NCBI RefSeq assembly: GCF_036226465.1
Contig: NZ_CP108476.1
Location: 5,084,001-5,148,000, forward strand
Direction: 5' to 3'
From: Kitasatospora sp. NBC_01250
Lineage (GTDB): Bacteria; Actinomycetota; Actinomycetes; Streptomycetales; Streptomycetaceae
Length of the DNA stretch: 64,000 nt
Position 1 is the stretch's first letter. Each line of letters opens with the position of its first letter. The position numbers and the translations under genes are program-made. Positions 32,102 through 39,979 of this stretch are shown here, one piece after another. Under the pieces are notes generated by a model that saw only the letters and a program-made list of their open reading frames with translations, did no database searches and was not told where the DNA came from.

Positions 32102-33289
32102 ATGACGAGCGCGAGCGGCGGTGCTGACATGGTCGACTGGAATCTCGCGGTCGCGACGGCGACCCGGCTGGCCCGGCCGGGCCCGCAGGTCACCCGGGAG
32201 GAAGCCCGCACCGTGGTGAGCGAGCTGCGCGGGCACGCGCTGGCGGCCGAGGGCGCGGTGCGCGAGTACACCGGCATGCGCCCGGCCCGGCTGGCCGCCG
32301 ACGGGTCCGCGCCGGTGCTGGTGGTGGACCGCCCGGGCTGGGTGCGGGCCAATGTCGCGGGCTTCCGCACGGTGATCCGCCCGCTGGTGCAGAAGCTGGC
32401 CGCCCGGCGGGCCGAGACGCCCGGCGGCGCGGTGCTCGGCGCGGTCGGCGAGAAGGTGACCGGCGTCGAGGTGGGCGCGGTGCTGGCGCTGCTCTCCGGC
32501 AAGGTGCTGGGCCAGTACGAGACCTTCGCCGCCCCCGACCCGGGCGCGGGCCCCGTGAGCGCCCCGGCCGACCCCGCCGACCTCCTCGACCAGCCCAGGC
32601 TCGGCGGCGACCCCACCGGGCCCGGCCGGCTGCTGCTGGTGGCCCCCAACATCGTCCAGGTGGAGCGGGAGCTGGACGTCGATCCGCACGACTTCCGGCT
32701 CTGGGTCTGCCTGCACGAGGAGACCCACCGCACCCAGTTCAGCGCCGTGCCCTGGCTGCGCGACCACGTGCAGTCCGAGGTGCAGGCCTTCCTGGCCGAG
32801 ACCGACGTGGAGCCGATGGCGCTGCTGGAGCGGCTGCGCGAGGTGCTGGCCCCGGGCGAGCGGCCGAGCAGCGGCGCCGGCACCCTGCTGGACGTGGTGC
32901 AGACTCCGAACCAGCGCGAGATCCTGGCCCGGCTGACCGCGGTGATGTCGCTGCTCGAAGGGCACGCCGACGTGGTGATGGACGGGGTCGGGCCGGCCGT
33001 GGTGCCCAGCGTGCTGGAGATCAGGGAGAAGTTCCAGCGCCGCCGGGACAAGGGCGCCAGCCGACTGGACCTGATGCTGCGCAAGCTGCTGGGGATGGAC
33101 GCCAAGCTGCGCCAGTACCAGGACGGCGCGGTCTTCGTGCGCGGAGTGCTGGACCGGATCGGCATGGAGGGCTTCAACCGGATCTGGACCTCGCCGAACA
33201 CCCTGCCGACCAAGGACGAGATCCACGACCCGGCCGCCTGGGTGGCCCGAGTCGGACGCCAGTCCCAGCCAAAGCCCCCGGACGAGTGA
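32102..33289 (+). CDS. Zinc-dependent metalloprotease of the DUF2342 type
   Basis: This 395-residue protein has the metal motif HEETH (His205, Glu206, His209) and a second conserved block LLEGHADVVMD that should supply the third ligand. The family (DUF2342, putative zinc metalloprotease) is actinobacterial and conserved beside tilS and hpt; its substrate is unknown. ATG 32102 lies six bases after TACCGT (32090-32095) with no ribosome site, so it is probably leaderless. No signal peptide is seen, so it should act in the cytoplasm. Confidence 0.85.
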   Translation: MTSASGGADMVDWNLAVATATRLARPGPQVTREEARTVVSELRGHALAAEGAVREYTGMRPARLAADGSAPVLVVDRPGWVRANVAGFRTVIRPLVQKLAARRAETPGGAVLGAVGEKVTGVEVGAVLALLSGKVLGQYETFAAPDPGAGPVSAPADPADLLDQPRLGGDPTGPGRLLLVAPNIVQVERELDVDPHDFRLWVCLHEETHRTQFSAVPWLRDHVQSEVQAFLAETDVEPMALLERLREVLAPGERPSSGAGTLLDVVQTPNQREILARLTAVMSLLEGHADVVMDGVGPAVVPSVLEIREKFQRRRDKGASRLDLMLRKLLGMDAKLRQYQDGAVFVRGVLDRIGMEGFNRIWTSPNTLPTKDEIHDPAAWVARVGRQSQPKPPDE

Positions 33290-33433
33290 GGGGGAGTGTC
33301 GGCGGAACGTTTCTTCATTCACCCGTCCGTGGGACGGTGGTCGTACCGGTGGCGCGGGGGGCCAAGGGCCGCCCACCTTTCTGCGACGATCTGTGAGCGT
33401 TCGGTCACCACCAGCCTGAGGAGTTGCTCCACC

Positions 33434-34669
33434 GTGGGCCCACACCCCGCCGTCGCGGCGATACGCCTGGCCGTCCGCCGCGCTCTGATGGACCTCGCGG
33501 CCGAGGCCGCCGTCCCGATCCCGGCCGCCGCCCCGCGCCGCGCCGCACCGATCCCCGTTCCCACCGCAGCCGTCCCCACCCCGGTCGGCTCCGCCTGCGC
33601 CGGGTCCGCCCCCGCCGGCCCGGCCGCCACCTCACCGGTGGCCGCCGCGAGCGTCTGTGCGCCGAGCACCGTGCTGATCGGCAACGCCCGCCGCCATCCC
33701 TCCGGGCTGCCCCGGATCCCCGCCGCTCCCGGCTCCCCGCTGGTCCTGGTCGCCGTCAGCGGTGGCGCGGACTCCATGGCGCTCGCCATCGCCACCGCCT
33801 TCGAGGCCCCCAAGCTCGGCCTGCGGGTCGGCGCGGTCACCGTCGACCACGGCCTGCAGAGCGGCTCCGCCGAGCGGGCCCGCCAGGTCGCCGAACGCCT
33901 GCGGGCGCTCGGGCTGGACCCGGTGGAGGCCGTTCCGGTCCGGGTCGGCCGGCAGGGCGGGCCGGAGTCCGCCGCCCGGGACGCCCGCTACGCCGCCCTG
34001 GACGAGGCTGCCGACCGCCACCAGGCGCTGGCGGTCTTCCTCGGCCACACCCGCGACGACCAGGCCGAGACGGTGCTGCTGGGCCTGGCCCGCGGCTCCG
34101 GCGCCCGCTCGCTGGCCGGCATGCCCGCGCAGAAGGGCCGCTACCGCCGCCCGCTGCTCGACCTGGACCGCGCCGCCACCCGGCAGGCCTGCGCGGCGCA
34201 GTCCATCCCGGTCTGGGACGACCCGCACAACCTGGACCCCGCCTACACCCGGGCCCGGGTGCGCCACGAGGTGCTGCCGGTGCTGGAGAAGCACCTGGGC
34301 CACGGCGTGGTGGAGGCCCTGGCCCGCACCGCCCGGCTCTTCCGGGACGACGCCGACGCGCTGGACCAGTGGGCCGGGCGGGCCGAGCAGGAGCTCTACC
34401 GGCCCGAGCAGGGCCCGGACCGCAGCGCCGGCCAGGGGGTGCTGCCGGTGGCCGCGCTGGCCGAGCTGCCCGCCGCGGTGCGCCGCCGGGTGCTGCGCCG
34501 GGCGGCGCTGCGCACCGGCTCCCCGGCCGGTGACCTGTTCGCCCGCCACCTGGAGACGGTCGACCTGCTGGTCACCGGTTGGCGCGGCCAGGGGCCGCTG
34601 CAGCTACCCGGGGGCGTCGAGGTCACCCGAAGGTGTGGCAACCTGGTGTTTCGGCGGCAGGACGACTGA
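33434..34669 (+). CDS. tilS: tRNA(Ile)-lysidine synthase with an N-terminal Pro/Ala-rich insertion
   Basis: This 411-residue protein modifies the wobble cytidine of the AUA-reading tRNA-Ile to lysidine. The PP-loop ATP site SGGADSM is at residues 109-115, followed by TVDHGLQSGS and LGHTRDDQAETVLLGLARGSG, all typical of TilS. GTG 33434 has GAGGAG about ten bases upstream. Between the first helix (residues 1-26) and the catalytic domain lies an unusual Pro/Ala/Val-rich stretch of about 70 residues (about 27-98). hpt starts 41 bases after the stop, the usual tilS-hpt-ftsH order. Confidence 0.93.
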   Translation: MGPHPAVAAIRLAVRRALMDLAAEAAVPIPAAAPRRAAPIPVPTAAVPTPVGSACAGSAPAGPAATSPVAAASVCAPSTVLIGNARRHPSGLPRIPAAPGSPLVLVAVSGGADSMALAIATAFEAPKLGLRVGAVTVDHGLQSGSAERARQVAERLRALGLDPVEAVPVRVGRQGGPESAARDARYAALDEAADRHQALAVFLGHTRDDQAETVLLGLARGSGARSLAGMPAQKGRYRRPLLDLDRAATRQACAAQSIPVWDDPHNLDPAYTRARVRHEVLPVLEKHLGHGVVEALARTARLFRDDADALDQWAGRAEQELYRPEQGPDRSAGQGVLPVAALAELPAAVRRRVLRRAALRTGSPAGDLFARHLETVDLLVTGWRGQGPLQLPGGVEVTRRCGNLVFRRQDD

Positions 34670-34710
34670 CCGCCGGCACAGGACCACAAACCCTTGAGGA
34701 CGTACTCCCG

Positions 34711-35265
34711 GTGGACGACAAGGACATGGGCGCCGACCTGGCGAAGGTGCTCATCAGCAAGGACGAGATCGACGCGAAGCTGCTGGAGCTGGCTGAGCGG
34801 ATCGACCGGGACTACGCCGGGAAGGACCTGCTGATCGTCGGCGTCCTCAAGGGTGCGGTCATGGTCATGGCCGACCTCGCCCGGGCGCTGCACTCACAGG
34901 TCACGATGGACTGGATGGCGGTCTCCTCCTACGGGATGGGCACCAAGTCCTCCGGGGTGGTGCGGATCCTCAAGGACCTGGACACCGACATCGCCGGCCG
35001 CGACGTGCTGATCGTCGAGGACATCATCGACTCCGGCCTGACGCTGTCCTGGCTGCTCGGCAACCTGGGCTCGCGCGGTCCGGCCTCGCTGGAGGTCTGC
35101 ACCCTGCTGCGCAAGCCGGACGCCGCCAAGGTGGAGATCGACGTCAAGTACGTGGGCTTCGACATCCCCAACGAGTTCGTGGTCGGGTACGGCCTGGACT
35201 ACGCCGAGAAGCTCCGCAACCTGCCGTTCATCGGTACGCTCGCCCCACACGTCTACGGCGGCTGA
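34711..35265 (+). CDS. hpt: Hypoxanthine phosphoribosyltransferase
   Basis: This 184-residue purine salvage enzyme converts hypoxanthine or guanine with PRPP to IMP or GMP. The PRPP-binding motif VLIVEDIIDSGLTL and the flexible-loop segment SSYGMGTKSSG are intact. GTG 34711 with GAGGA upstream gives the family length. It lies in the conserved tilS-hpt-ftsH-folE order. Confidence 0.94.
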   Translation: MDDKDMGADLAKVLISKDEIDAKLLELAERIDRDYAGKDLLIVGVLKGAVMVMADLARALHSQVTMDWMAVSSYGMGTKSSGVVRILKDLDTDIAGRDVLIVEDIIDSGLTLSWLLGNLGSRGPASLEVCTLLRKPDAAKVEIDVKYVGFDIPNEFVVGYGLDYAEKLRNLPFIGTLAPHVYGG

Positions 35266-35425
35266 GCGCCCCGCTGGGCCGAAGGCGGGACGCCGGGGAA
35301 CAGTCCGCCGATTTCACCCGTTGGAGTCGGCGGGCGTACAACTGCACAGAGTGGTGGCGCCTTGCTTCCACAGAGCGGGGCACTACTGCTGTACGGTCAA
35401 ATTACCCTCTCGTCGTACGAGCGTG

Positions 35426-35458
35426 TTGACGAGGGCGGAGTGCACTCGCACATATCGG
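35426..35458 (+). promoter_or_regulatory. Possible ftsH promoter
   Basis: TTGACG (35426-35431) matches a -35 box in five of six positions; TATCGG (35453-35458) could serve as -10 although the spacing (about 21 bp) is too long, and CATATC (35451-35456) gives 19 bp. A GGACC-AATC-GGTCC inverted repeat follows (35470-35483). The 269-bp gap between hpt and ftsH makes a separate ftsH promoter likely. Confidence 0.3.
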
Positions 35459-35534
35459 ATTGCACCGAGGGACCAATCGGTCCTGAGGGTGCCGTTGAGT
35501 GGCAGGAGGGACGGGGCGGCAACGCCCCGCATGG

Positions 35535-37583
35535 ATGGACGTCAAGCGATACTTCCGCGCGCCGATCGCATGGATCCTCCTGGCAGTCGTCGCCGTCATT
35601 GTGCTGATGCAGGTCGTTTCGGACTCGAACGGCTACAAGACGGTGGACACCGGCCAGGTGGTTGCGGCGATCGACGCTGGCCAGGTCAAGCAGGCCCAGC
35701 TCACCACCGGTGATTCCCAGACCATCAAGATCCAGCTGAAGGACGGCGCCACGCTCGTCCCCGGCAGCTCTGGGAAGGCACCCTCCGGTAGCAAGTTCCA
35801 GGCCTCATACATCAACGAGCAGGGCCAGGGCACCGCGCTGGCCACCGAGCTGCAGAAGCAGCAGGACGCCGGCAACCTTCCGCAGGGCTACACGATCAGC
35901 CCCGAGAAGCAGTCGACCTTCGTCAGCCTGCTGCTCTCGATGCTGCCGATCGTCATCATCGTGCTGGTCTTCCTCTTCCTGATGAACCAGATGCAGGGTG
36001 GCGGCTCGCGGGTCATGCAGTTCGGCAAGTCCAAGGCCAAGCTGCTGACCAAGGACACCCCGAAGACCACCTTCGCCGACGTCGCAGGCGCCGACGAGGC
36101 GGTCGAGGAGCTCCACGAGATCAAGGAGTTCCTGCAGGAGCCGGCCAAGTTCCAGGCGGTCGGCGCCAAGATCCCCAAGGGCGTGCTGCTCTACGGCCCG
36201 CCCGGTACCGGCAAGACCCTGCTCGCCCGCGCTGTCGCGGGTGAGGCGGGCGTGCCGTTCTACTCGATCTCCGGGTCCGACTTCGTCGAGATGTTCGTCG
36301 GTGTCGGTGCCTCCCGGGTGCGCGACCTCTTCGAGCAGGCCAAGGCGAACGCCCCGGCGATCGTCTTCGTCGACGAGATCGACGCGGTCGGCCGCCACCG
36401 CGGCGCCGGCCTCGGCGGCGGTCACGACGAGCGCGAGCAGACCCTCAACCAGCTGCTGGTCGAGATGGACGGCTTCGACGTCAAGGGCGGCGTGATCCTG
36501 ATCGCCGCCACCAACCGCCCGGACATCCTGGACCCGGCGCTGCTGCGCCCGGGCCGCTTCGACCGGCAGATCGCCGTCGAGCGCCCCGACCTGCAGGGCC
36601 GCCTGGACATCCTCAAGGTGCACCAGAAGGGCAAGCCGGTCGCGCCGGACGTCGACCTCAAGGCCGTCGCCAAGCGCACCCCGGGCTTCACCGGTGCGGA
36701 CCTGGCGAACGTCCTCAACGAGGCCGCGCTGCTGACCGCCCGCTCGGACAAGAAGCTGGTCGACAACGTCACGCTGGACGAGGCGATCGACCGCGTGGTG
36801 GCCGGCCCGCAGAAGCGCACCCGGATCATGTCCGAGAAGGAAAAGAAGATCACCGCGTACCACGAGGGCGGCCACGCCCTGGTCGCGGCGGCCTGCCCGA
36901 ACAGCGACCCGGTGCACAAGATCACCATCCTGTCCCGCGGTCGGGCGCTCGGCTACACCATGGTGCTGCCGGACGAGGACAAGTACTCGACCACCCGTAA
37001 CGAGATGCTCGACCAGCTGGCCTACATGCTGGGCGGGCGCGCGGCGGAGGAGCTGGTCTTCCACGACCCGACCACCGGCGCCTCGAACGACATCGAGAAG
37101 GCCACCGCCACGGCCCGCGCGATGGTCACCCAGTACGGCATGACCGAGCGCCTGGGTGCGATCAAGTTCGGCTCCGACAACTCCGAGCCCTTCCTGGGCC
37201 GCGAGATGGGCCACCAGCGCGACTACTCGGAAGAGGTCGCCGGGCTGGTGGACGAGGAGGTCAAGAAGCTGATCGAGAACGCGCACAACGAGGCCTGGGA
37301 GATCCTGGTCGAGAACCGCGACGTGCTCGACAACCTGGTGCTGGAGCTCCTGGAGAAGGAGACCCTGAACAAGGAGCAGATCGCCGAGATCTTCGCCCCC
37401 ATCGTGAAGCGCCCGGCCCGCCCGGCCTGGACCGGTTCGGCCCGACGCACCCCGTCGACCCGCCCGCCGGTGCAGTCCCCGAAGGAGCTGGCGCTGACCA
37501 ACGGCTCCGCCGCCTCCGTCGATGCCGCCCCGGTGGACATCGTCAAGCTCCCGCCGGTCGGCGGGGACTCCTCGGAGGGCTGA
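35535..37583 (+). CDS. ftsH: ATP-dependent membrane zinc protease FtsH
   Basis: This 682-residue protein has two transmembrane helices (about 9-26 and 130-155), an AAA domain with Walker A GPPGTGKT near residue 221, Walker B IVFVDEID, the second region of homology ATNRPDILDPALLRPGRFD, and a protease domain with HEGGH at 443-447. FtsH removes damaged membrane proteins and short-lived regulators. ATG 35535 (MDVKRYF) matches the streptomycete N-terminus as I recall it; GTG 35499 would add 12 residues. The C-terminal tail of about 60 residues is Pro/Ala-rich. A hairpin separates it from folE. Confidence 0.95.
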   Translation: MDVKRYFRAPIAWILLAVVAVIVLMQVVSDSNGYKTVDTGQVVAAIDAGQVKQAQLTTGDSQTIKIQLKDGATLVPGSSGKAPSGSKFQASYINEQGQGTALATELQKQQDAGNLPQGYTISPEKQSTFVSLLLSMLPIVIIVLVFLFLMNQMQGGGSRVMQFGKSKAKLLTKDTPKTTFADVAGADEAVEELHEIKEFLQEPAKFQAVGAKIPKGVLLYGPPGTGKTLLARAVAGEAGVPFYSISGSDFVEMFVGVGASRVRDLFEQAKANAPAIVFVDEIDAVGRHRGAGLGGGHDEREQTLNQLLVEMDGFDVKGGVILIAATNRPDILDPALLRPGRFDRQIAVERPDLQGRLDILKVHQKGKPVAPDVDLKAVAKRTPGFTGADLANVLNEAALLTARSDKKLVDNVTLDEAIDRVVAGPQKRTRIMSEKEKKITAYHEGGHALVAAACPNSDPVHKITILSRGRALGYTMVLPDEDKYSTTRNEMLDQLAYMLGGRAAEELVFHDPTTGASNDIEKATATARAMVTQYGMTERLGAIKFGSDNSEPFLGREMGHQRDYSEEVAGLVDEEVKKLIENAHNEAWEILVENRDVLDNLVLELLEKETLNKEQIAEIFAPIVKRPARPAWTGSARRTPSTRPPVQSPKELALTNGSAASVDAAPVDIVKLPPVGGDSSEG

Positions 37584-37622
37584 CCCCCTGCGCCGGACGG
37601 CCACGAACGCCGAACGGAATGG

Positions 37623-37662
37623 ATGCCGCGTTTCCAGGGTTTGTACCCTGGAGGCGCGGCAT
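37623..37662 (+). terminator. Hairpin between ftsH and folE
   Basis: Outer arms ATGCCGCG (37623-37630) and CGCGGCAT (37655-37662) and inner arms TCCAGGGT/ACCCTGGA around TTGT form one long stem with a small internal mismatch. It probably ends the ftsH transcript. Confidence 0.7.
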
Positions 37663-37713
37663 TCGTGGTGAGCGGTGCCGCTCACCCTTCCCAGCTACGT
37701 GTGTGAGGTTCGC

Positions 37714-38319
37714 ATGATCGATCCGGTGACGCTCGACGGACAGGCCGCCGTCGGCACCTTCGACCAGAAGCGAGCCGAGAACGCGGTGCGCGAGCTGCTG
37801 ATCGCCGTTGGCGAGGACCCGGACCGCGAGGGGCTGCTGGAGACCCCGGCCCGGGTCGCGCGGGCCTACAAGGAGATCTTCGCCGGCCTCTGGCAGCAGC
37901 CGGAGTCCGTGCTGACCACCACCTTCGACCTGGGCCACGACGAGATGGTGCTGGTCAAGGACATCGAGGTGTTCTCGACCTGCGAGCACCACCTGGTCCC
38001 GTTCCAGGGCGTGGCGCACGTCGGCTACATACCCGCGACCAGCGGCAAGATCACCGGCCTGTCCAAGCTGGCCCGGCTGGTCGACGTCTACGCCCGCCGC
38101 CCCCAGGTGCAGGAGCGGCTGACCAGCCAGATCGCCGACTCGCTGATGCGGATCCTGGAGCCGCGCGGCGCGATCGTGGTGATCGAGTGCGAGCACATGT
38201 GCATGTCGATGCGCGGCATCCGCAAGCCCGGCGCCAAGACCATCACCTCGGCCGTCCGCGGCCAGCTGCGCGACCCCGCGACCCGCGCCGAGGCGATGAG
38301 CCTGATCATCGGGCGCTGA
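37714..38319 (+). CDS. folE: GTP cyclohydrolase I
   Basis: This 201-residue enzyme opens GTP to 7,8-dihydroneopterin triphosphate, the first step of folate synthesis. The zinc and active-site residues are present in FSTCEHHLVPF and IECEHMCMSMRGI, with GLSKLARLVDVYARRPQVQE between. ATG 37714 follows a GAGG ribosome site. It is separated from the other fol genes by an esterase on the opposite strand and the MprF/LysX-type gene. Confidence 0.96.
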   Translation: MIDPVTLDGQAAVGTFDQKRAENAVRELLIAVGEDPDREGLLETPARVARAYKEIFAGLWQQPESVLTTTFDLGHDEMVLVKDIEVFSTCEHHLVPFQGVAHVGYIPATSGKITGLSKLARLVDVYARRPQVQERLTSQIADSLMRILEPRGAIVVIECEHMCMSMRGIRKPGAKTITSAVRGQLRDPATRAEAMSLIIGR

Positions 38320-38339
38320 CCCGGGTCGGCGCCCCTTCC

Positions 38340-38360
38340 GGCGGCCCCTCGCCGGCCGCC
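38340..38360. terminator. Weak hairpin between folE and the esterase gene
   Basis: GGCGGCC (38340-38346) and GGCCGCC (38354-38360) can pair around a seven-base loop, in the 52-bp gap between convergent genes. A 7-bp stem in such GC-rich DNA is modest evidence. Confidence 0.4.
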
Positions 38361-38371
38361 TCGACGCCCGC

Positions 38372-39553
38372 TCAGGTCCGCGGTTCGCGGTCCTGGGGCG
38401 TCGCCAGGTGGTCGCTCATCCATTCCAGCGAGGCGGGCAGCTCCCGGCGCCAGGCATCGAAGTTGTGGCCGCCGTCGGGCAGGAAGAGCGAGTCGACGAC
38501 GAGTTCGGGGTGCGCGGCGGTGACCGGCGCCACCGAGTTCAGGAACTGCTCGGTGGCCGGGTAGTCCTCCTCCGTCCGGGTGGTGACGATCATCAGGGAG
38601 CTCTTCGGGACGGGCAGGTTGTGCAGTCGCCAGCCCAGGTCGTAGCTCTGCGCCAGCTGCTGGTTGCCGCCGAACAGGTCGCCGCTGGCCCACGGGTCGG
38701 GCACCACCTGGTAGTCCCCGTGCAGCGAGGCCGCCGCGCCGTAGGCGTCGGGGTCGCGCAGCGCCAGGCGCAGCGCGCAGGCGCCGCCGGTGGAGTAGCC
38801 GAACACGCCCCAGGAAGCGGCCGAGCGGCTCACCCGGTAGGCCGAGCGCAGCGCGGCGGGCACGTCCTTCGCGAACCAGGTCTCGCTCTGCGGGCCGCCC
38901 GGGACGTCCACGCACTCGGTGTCGCGCGGGGCGGCCACCGCGGGCCGGGCCATGACCACGATGGTGGGTGCCATCCGGCCGGTGCGCTGCAGCTCCCAGG
39001 CGGTCTGCGGGGCGTGCAGGTCGCTCAGCAGGGCGAGCGCGGGGGCCGGAAAACCGGCCAGGGAGAGCACGACAGGAAAGCGTTCCCGGGAGTACTTCGG
39101 ATTGAAGTACTCGGGTGGCAGATAGATGAACATCTGGTCCGACATCCCGGTGGCCTTGCCGGTCACCCGGATGGAATCCACCCGGCCGACCTCCTCCGGT
39201 CTGCCCTGCGGCAGGTCGGTGATGGTGGACAGCCCGCTCTCCTCGGCCGGCTGCACCAGGGTGCCGGCGTTCGGCGGACCGCCCTTGCCGCCCGGCACCG
39301 GGCCGAGCGCCAGCTGGCTGGTGTCGGGCGACAGCAGGTCGTGCCAGGACGTGTAGAAGCCGTAGGTGTCGTTGAAGGTCAGTGCGCAGATGGCCAGCAC
39401 CGCCACCTGAGTGACCGTCAGTATGCCGAGGCGGCCGAACAGGTGCACCGGCCCGGGCCCGGCGAGCCGGGGCCAGAACCAGAGCACGGCTGCGGTGGTC
39501 AGCAGGGCGAACGCCACCATGACGTACACCAGCGTGCTGCTGGTCAGTTCCAT
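38372..39553 (-). CDS. Membrane-anchored esterase (antigen 85/esterase D-like)
   Basis: This 393-residue protein has two or three N-terminal hydrophobic segments (about 5-28 and 40-65) and an external alpha/beta-hydrolase domain. The nucleophile motif is GYSTGG and the catalytic histidine lies in LPDGGHNFDAW. It resembles the putative esterase family that includes mycobacterial antigen 85 mycolyltransferases; with no mycolic acids expected in a streptomycete, the acyl substrate is unknown. ATG 39553 has GGAAGG eight bases upstream. It lies between folE and the lysyltransferase-like gene, facing both. Confidence 0.85.
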   Translation of the reverse strand: MELTSSTLVYVMVAFALLTTAAVLWFWPRLAGPGPVHLFGRLGILTVTQVAVLAICALTFNDTYGFYTSWHDLLSPDTSQLALGPVPGGKGGPPNAGTLVQPAEESGLSTITDLPQGRPEEVGRVDSIRVTGKATGMSDQMFIYLPPEYFNPKYSRERFPVVLSLAGFPAPALALLSDLHAPQTAWELQRTGRMAPTIVVMARPAVAAPRDTECVDVPGGPQSETWFAKDVPAALRSAYRVSRSAASWGVFGYSTGGACALRLALRDPDAYGAAASLHGDYQVVPDPWASGDLFGGNQQLAQSYDLGWRLHNLPVPKSSLMIVTTRTEEDYPATEQFLNSVAPVTAAHPELVVDSLFLPDGGHNFDAWRRELPASLEWMSDHLATPQDREPRT

Positions 39554-39979
39554 CCCAGAGCCTTCCCTGGTGCGCCGGACGGGCTGGCGGGGCGTCAAAG
39601 ACAGTCCCGGTCAGGCGCCACGGGGTTCAACACGTAGTCGGCGGGTACCGCTGACTCATCATCCGAGACCGATCGGCGGGCAGCCACCGGAGCCGTTCGA
39701 GCCCACTGGGGCAACGCCAGGTGAATGGCGGGCGGCACGGGTGCGCCGCCGCCAGCCGGTCGGCTTCACCCACAGGAACCAAGGCTCTAGACTTCGGCGT
39801 CGCCACTCGTGCGGGGGGCCAGGACCGGTCCGCCCAGCGGCCGGTCCCACGGGGTGGACCAGCCATTACTCGCTCTTGACGGTCTCATGGTCAAGGTAAG
39901 GACATACGTATGAAGGCCCATCACGGCTCATCCTTCTGGGTGACCGGGCAGCTGTGCACACCCTCTAGGCTGAGTTCTC
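39554..39979. other. Divergent intergenic region before the MprF/LysX-type gene
   Basis: This region of about 426 bases has small open frames on both strands but none with a ribosome site or protein-like composition. A TAGGCT box (39966-39971) eight bases before ATG 39980 is a good -10 for a leaderless transcript. The rest shows nothing I can name. Confidence 0.5.

Noticed and set aside
39627..39866. Small minus-strand open frame in the gap before the MprF/LysX-type gene
   Set aside because: No ribosome site, no hydrophobic or conserved pattern, and an overlapping frame in another register is equally open.
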